6,830 nucleotides of DNA from Methanomassiliicoccales archaeon (GTDB taxonomy: Archaea > Thermoplasmatota > Thermoplasmata > Methanomassiliicoccales > JACIVX01), in contig JAJRAG010000174.1 in the NCBI GenBank assembly GCA_028682925.1, positions 1-6,830 of the forward strand, read 5' to 3'. This document shows, piece after piece, positions 5,434-6,830 of the stretch. The position numbers were made by a program, and so were the translations under genes. The notes beneath the pieces are model-generated. The model made no database searches and had not been told where the DNA came from. It worked only from the letters and a program-made list of their open reading frames with translations. Position 1 is the stretch's first letter. Each line of letters opens with the position of its first letter.

Positions 5434-6535
5434 TCTCTCGGAGCTCATCGGTCGAAGATTCGAGTGCCTAGATCACTGCCAGCTCTGCTGTCTCTGCCAG
5501 CCCGAGGTCTTGCCGGGAGAGGTATCGTTCTTCAGCACGAGATTCCCAAACAACCTGATCCTGAAGAATGCCCCTCGAGAATATGCAGCTATATCGTTGA
5601 AGAAAGGCAGGGGATCATGTTCTTTCCTTGACCATAGGAGGTGCGTCGTGTACGAACACCGGCCGCATTTTTGTCGCACGTTCCCGTTCCGTTTCTATGT
5701 CGGAAATGCGGTTCAAGTTGAACTGAACCTTTCTTGCAGAGGGGTTTGGACAGGAAGAGGTAGAGATTGCTCTGCTATCGCTTCCTCTATGGTCGATGCT
5801 AACGCGGAAGCGCTTGCGACCACTCTTTCCGATTCCAGGAGAATCTATGCGGAATTCATCCAGAATTGTACGGAGTCTGGCATACACACCTCGGTCGAGA
5901 TCCTGAGAAGTCAGGTCCATATGAGAATCGGAGAGTTTTCAGATCTGCACTTCCTAGCAAGAGTGCTGGAAATGTCGACGCAGGAAGAGAAGTTAGATCT
6001 TGCCAGAGTCGAGATCAACGATGGTGAGAAGATCGACATGGACGATCTGGAGAGAGCAGCAAGGGAGACGGCGATGGACTCTCTTTCCTCGACCGACCCT
6101 ATTGCGGTACCGGTGTACTGCGATGGCGCTGGTCAGTGGAATATACTCGAATCAAAGAATGGAAAGGTTGAATGGTCTATTCTGGACGAGGAGGGTGACA
6201 TAAACCCCAAGGGTACGATCGATCCTGAGGACGTGCGGCTGGTATCTCCCGTAGAGGGCGGCAGAGACATGCTCATCGACTATCTCCGAATACTGAACAG
6301 CCGGGACAGCATGATTGGCTATGCGTTCTTCCTGGTCGATGACTATGGGTACGAGGACCAGGTCTCCAACGTCTATTTCGGAGCTTTCGCGACCACTGTA
6401 TTGGACCTTCTCTGGAGGGTATCGCTGTTGAACACGATTCATGGCGGAAGGTCGAATCGCAAGGGCATTATGGAGGGCATAATCTTCTTTGACATGGACC
6501 AACTGGACGCACCAACATTGGGCGCGTTTGTGTGA
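5399..6535 (+). CDS. YkgJ-like cysteine-cluster (zinc/iron-chelating) protein with long unrecognised C-terminal region
   Basis: About 378 residues from the ATG at 5399; a TTG at 5390 would add three. The N-terminal third matches the YkgJ-type metal-chelating domain: C23-x3-C27-x2-C30-C31-x-C33, then C74 and C82 (RRCVVYEHRPHFCRTFPF, with C92), and C113 in SCRGVW. The R-P-x-x-C-R-x-[FY]-P signature is characteristic. Further cysteines are C124 and C157. The family is thought to bind a metal or Fe-S cluster; its reaction is unknown. The remaining roughly 220 residues have no motif I recognise: a helical acidic stretch, a proline- and glycine-containing mixed alpha/beta region (around YCDGAGQWNILESKNGK), and a hydrophobic segment (FGAFATTVLDLLWRVSLL) that is amphipathic or at most one weak membrane-associated helix. 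YkgJ proteins are commonly near 100-250 residues, so this is a long version. The 35-base overlap with pyrC suggests translational coupling. Confidence 0.8.
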   Translation: MLLLGSIRSQVDLSELIGRRFECLDHCQLCCLCQPEVLPGEVSFFSTRFPNNLILKNAPREYAAISLKKGRGSCSFLDHRRCVVYEHRPHFCRTFPFRFYVGNAVQVELNLSCRGVWTGRGRDCSAIASSMVDANAEALATTLSDSRRIYAEFIQNCTESGIHTSVEILRSQVHMRIGEFSDLHFLARVLEMSTQEEKLDLARVEINDGEKIDMDDLERAARETAMDSLSSTDPIAVPVYCDGAGQWNILESKNGKVEWSILDEEGDINPKGTIDPEDVRLVSPVEGGRDMLIDYLRILNSRDSMIGYAFFLVDDYGYEDQVSNVYFGAFATTVLDLLWRVSLLNTIHGGRSNRKGIMEGIIFFDMDQLDAPTLGAFV

Positions 6536-6556
6536 GCATTGGACGCTCCAGTAAAT

Positions 6557-6598
6557 CCAAAAGAATATATAGTCAGGGATTTATCGGGCGAACGGTGA
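6557..6598 (+). promoter_or_regulatory. Promoter and SD site of the LSm gene
   Basis: CCAAAAG (6557-6563) followed by AATATATAG (6564-6572) is the best BRE/TATA match in the window. It predicts transcription start near 6593-6595. GGTGA (6594-6598) lies six bases before the ATG at 6605 and can serve as SD. The mRNA leader would be only about ten bases. The 69-base gap 6536-6604 contains nothing else clear. Confidence 0.65.
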
Positions 6599-6604
6599 CT
6601 GAGC

Positions 6605-6820
6605 ATGCAGAAACCACTCACGGTTCTTAATCAAGCCATCAACAGTCAGGTCATCGTCGAGCTCAAAGCGAATAGGGAATATCGTGGCGTTCTCGACGGC
6701 TACGATCCGCACATGAACCTTGTTCTCAAGAACGCGGAAGAACTGATCAAGAATGAGGTCATAAGAAAGCTCGAGGTCACCATCGTACGAGGAGATAACG
6801 TCATATACATCTCACCCTAG
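6605..6820 (+). CDS. Archaeal LSm (Sm-like) RNA-binding protein
   Basis: The 71 residues match the compact archaeal SmAP1 type. The N-terminal helix (PLTVLNQAIN) leads into Sm1, with G28 in YRGVLDGYD and the RNA-binding loop D34-x-H36-M37-N38. Sm2 carries I60-V61-R62-G63-D64-N65, the R-G-[DN] uridine-binding element. These proteins form heptameric rings that bind U-rich RNA and act in RNA processing and turnover in the cytoplasm. The ATG at 6605 has a good SD (GGTGA) and its own TATA/BRE. In many archaea the LSm gene is followed directly by the gene for ribosomal protein L37e; the window ends ten bases after this stop, so that cannot be tested here. The assignment is firm; which SmAP paralogue it represents is fixed only by its short, single-domain form. 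Confidence 0.95.
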   Translation: MQKPLTVLNQAINSQVIVELKANREYRGVLDGYDPHMNLVLKNAEELIKNEVIRKLEVTIVRGDNVIYISP

Positions 6821-6823
6821 GAG
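6820..6823 (+). promoter_or_regulatory. SD-like GGAG for a gene beyond the right edge
   Basis: GGAG overlaps the last base of the LSm stop codon and is followed by CTGGATA to the window end. It is placed as a ribosome site for a gene starting at or just beyond base 6830. By the known archaeal gene order this would be rpl37e, but no coding sequence of it is in view. Confidence 0.3.
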
Positions 6824-6830
6824 CTGGATA

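Noticed and set aside
6534..6548. GAGC-N7-GCTC after the YkgJ gene as a terminator
   Set aside because: The stem is only four bases and no T-tract follows; it is also too close to chance expectation.
1..6830. CRISPR array, insertion sequence or prophage genes
   Set aside because: There are no regularly spaced direct repeats, no terminal inverted repeats with a transposase, and no phage-like or integrase proteins in any frame.

Overview
The window looks archaeal, most likely euryarchaeal and possibly Thermoplasmatota-like. It contains a single-Sm-fold LSm protein, an aldehyde:ferredoxin oxidoreductase (AOR) family enzyme, a CBS protein with a C-terminal zinc ribbon, an AMMECR1 protein, and A/T-rich boxes about 25-30 bases upstream of starts in the manner of TATA/BRE promoters. 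The lineage below domain level is inference. Coding is dense, and codons are rich in G/C at the third position (AAG, GAG, GTC, CTC).

Left part (1-523). The tail of a gene entering from outside the window, with a last beta strand reminiscent of Hsp20/alpha-crystallin proteins, runs into a small helical protein. The two overlap in different frames at a G5 run, and losing one G would fuse them. A 159-base gap follows, with a probable promoter and a Shine-Dalgarno (SD) site.

Redox operon (524-2800, + strand). A polyferredoxin with four cysteine quartets is followed directly, with no spacer, by a 608-residue AOR family tungsten/molybdopterin enzyme. The natural reading is an electron-transfer subunit plus catalytic subunit that exchange electrons between an aldehyde/acid-type substrate and ferredoxin or another carrier. 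The two genes share a reading frame and are separated only by one TAG codon.

Middle (2813-3548). A minus-strand gene encoding two CBS domains plus a zinc ribbon converges on the AOR gene with a 12-base gap. Its promoter lies in a 175-base divergent intergenic region that holds two perfect inverted repeats and a second promoter facing right.

Right operon (3549-6535, + strand). AMMECR1-domain protein, dihydroorotase (PyrC, third step of de novo pyrimidine synthesis) and a YkgJ-like cysteine-cluster protein with a long unrecognised C-terminal part are packed with a 4-base gap and then a 35-base overlap, so they are probably cotranscribed.

Right edge (6536-6830). A strong TATA/BRE-like promoter drives a 71-residue archaeal LSm protein. 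An SD-like GGAG at its stop suggests a further gene just beyond the edge.

I see no mobile element, CRISPR array, tRNA or rRNA. No clearly new multi-gene system stands out. The best leads are the Fd-TAG-AOR junction, the palindromes between the divergent genes, the hybrid YkgJ protein and the possible frameshift at the left edge.
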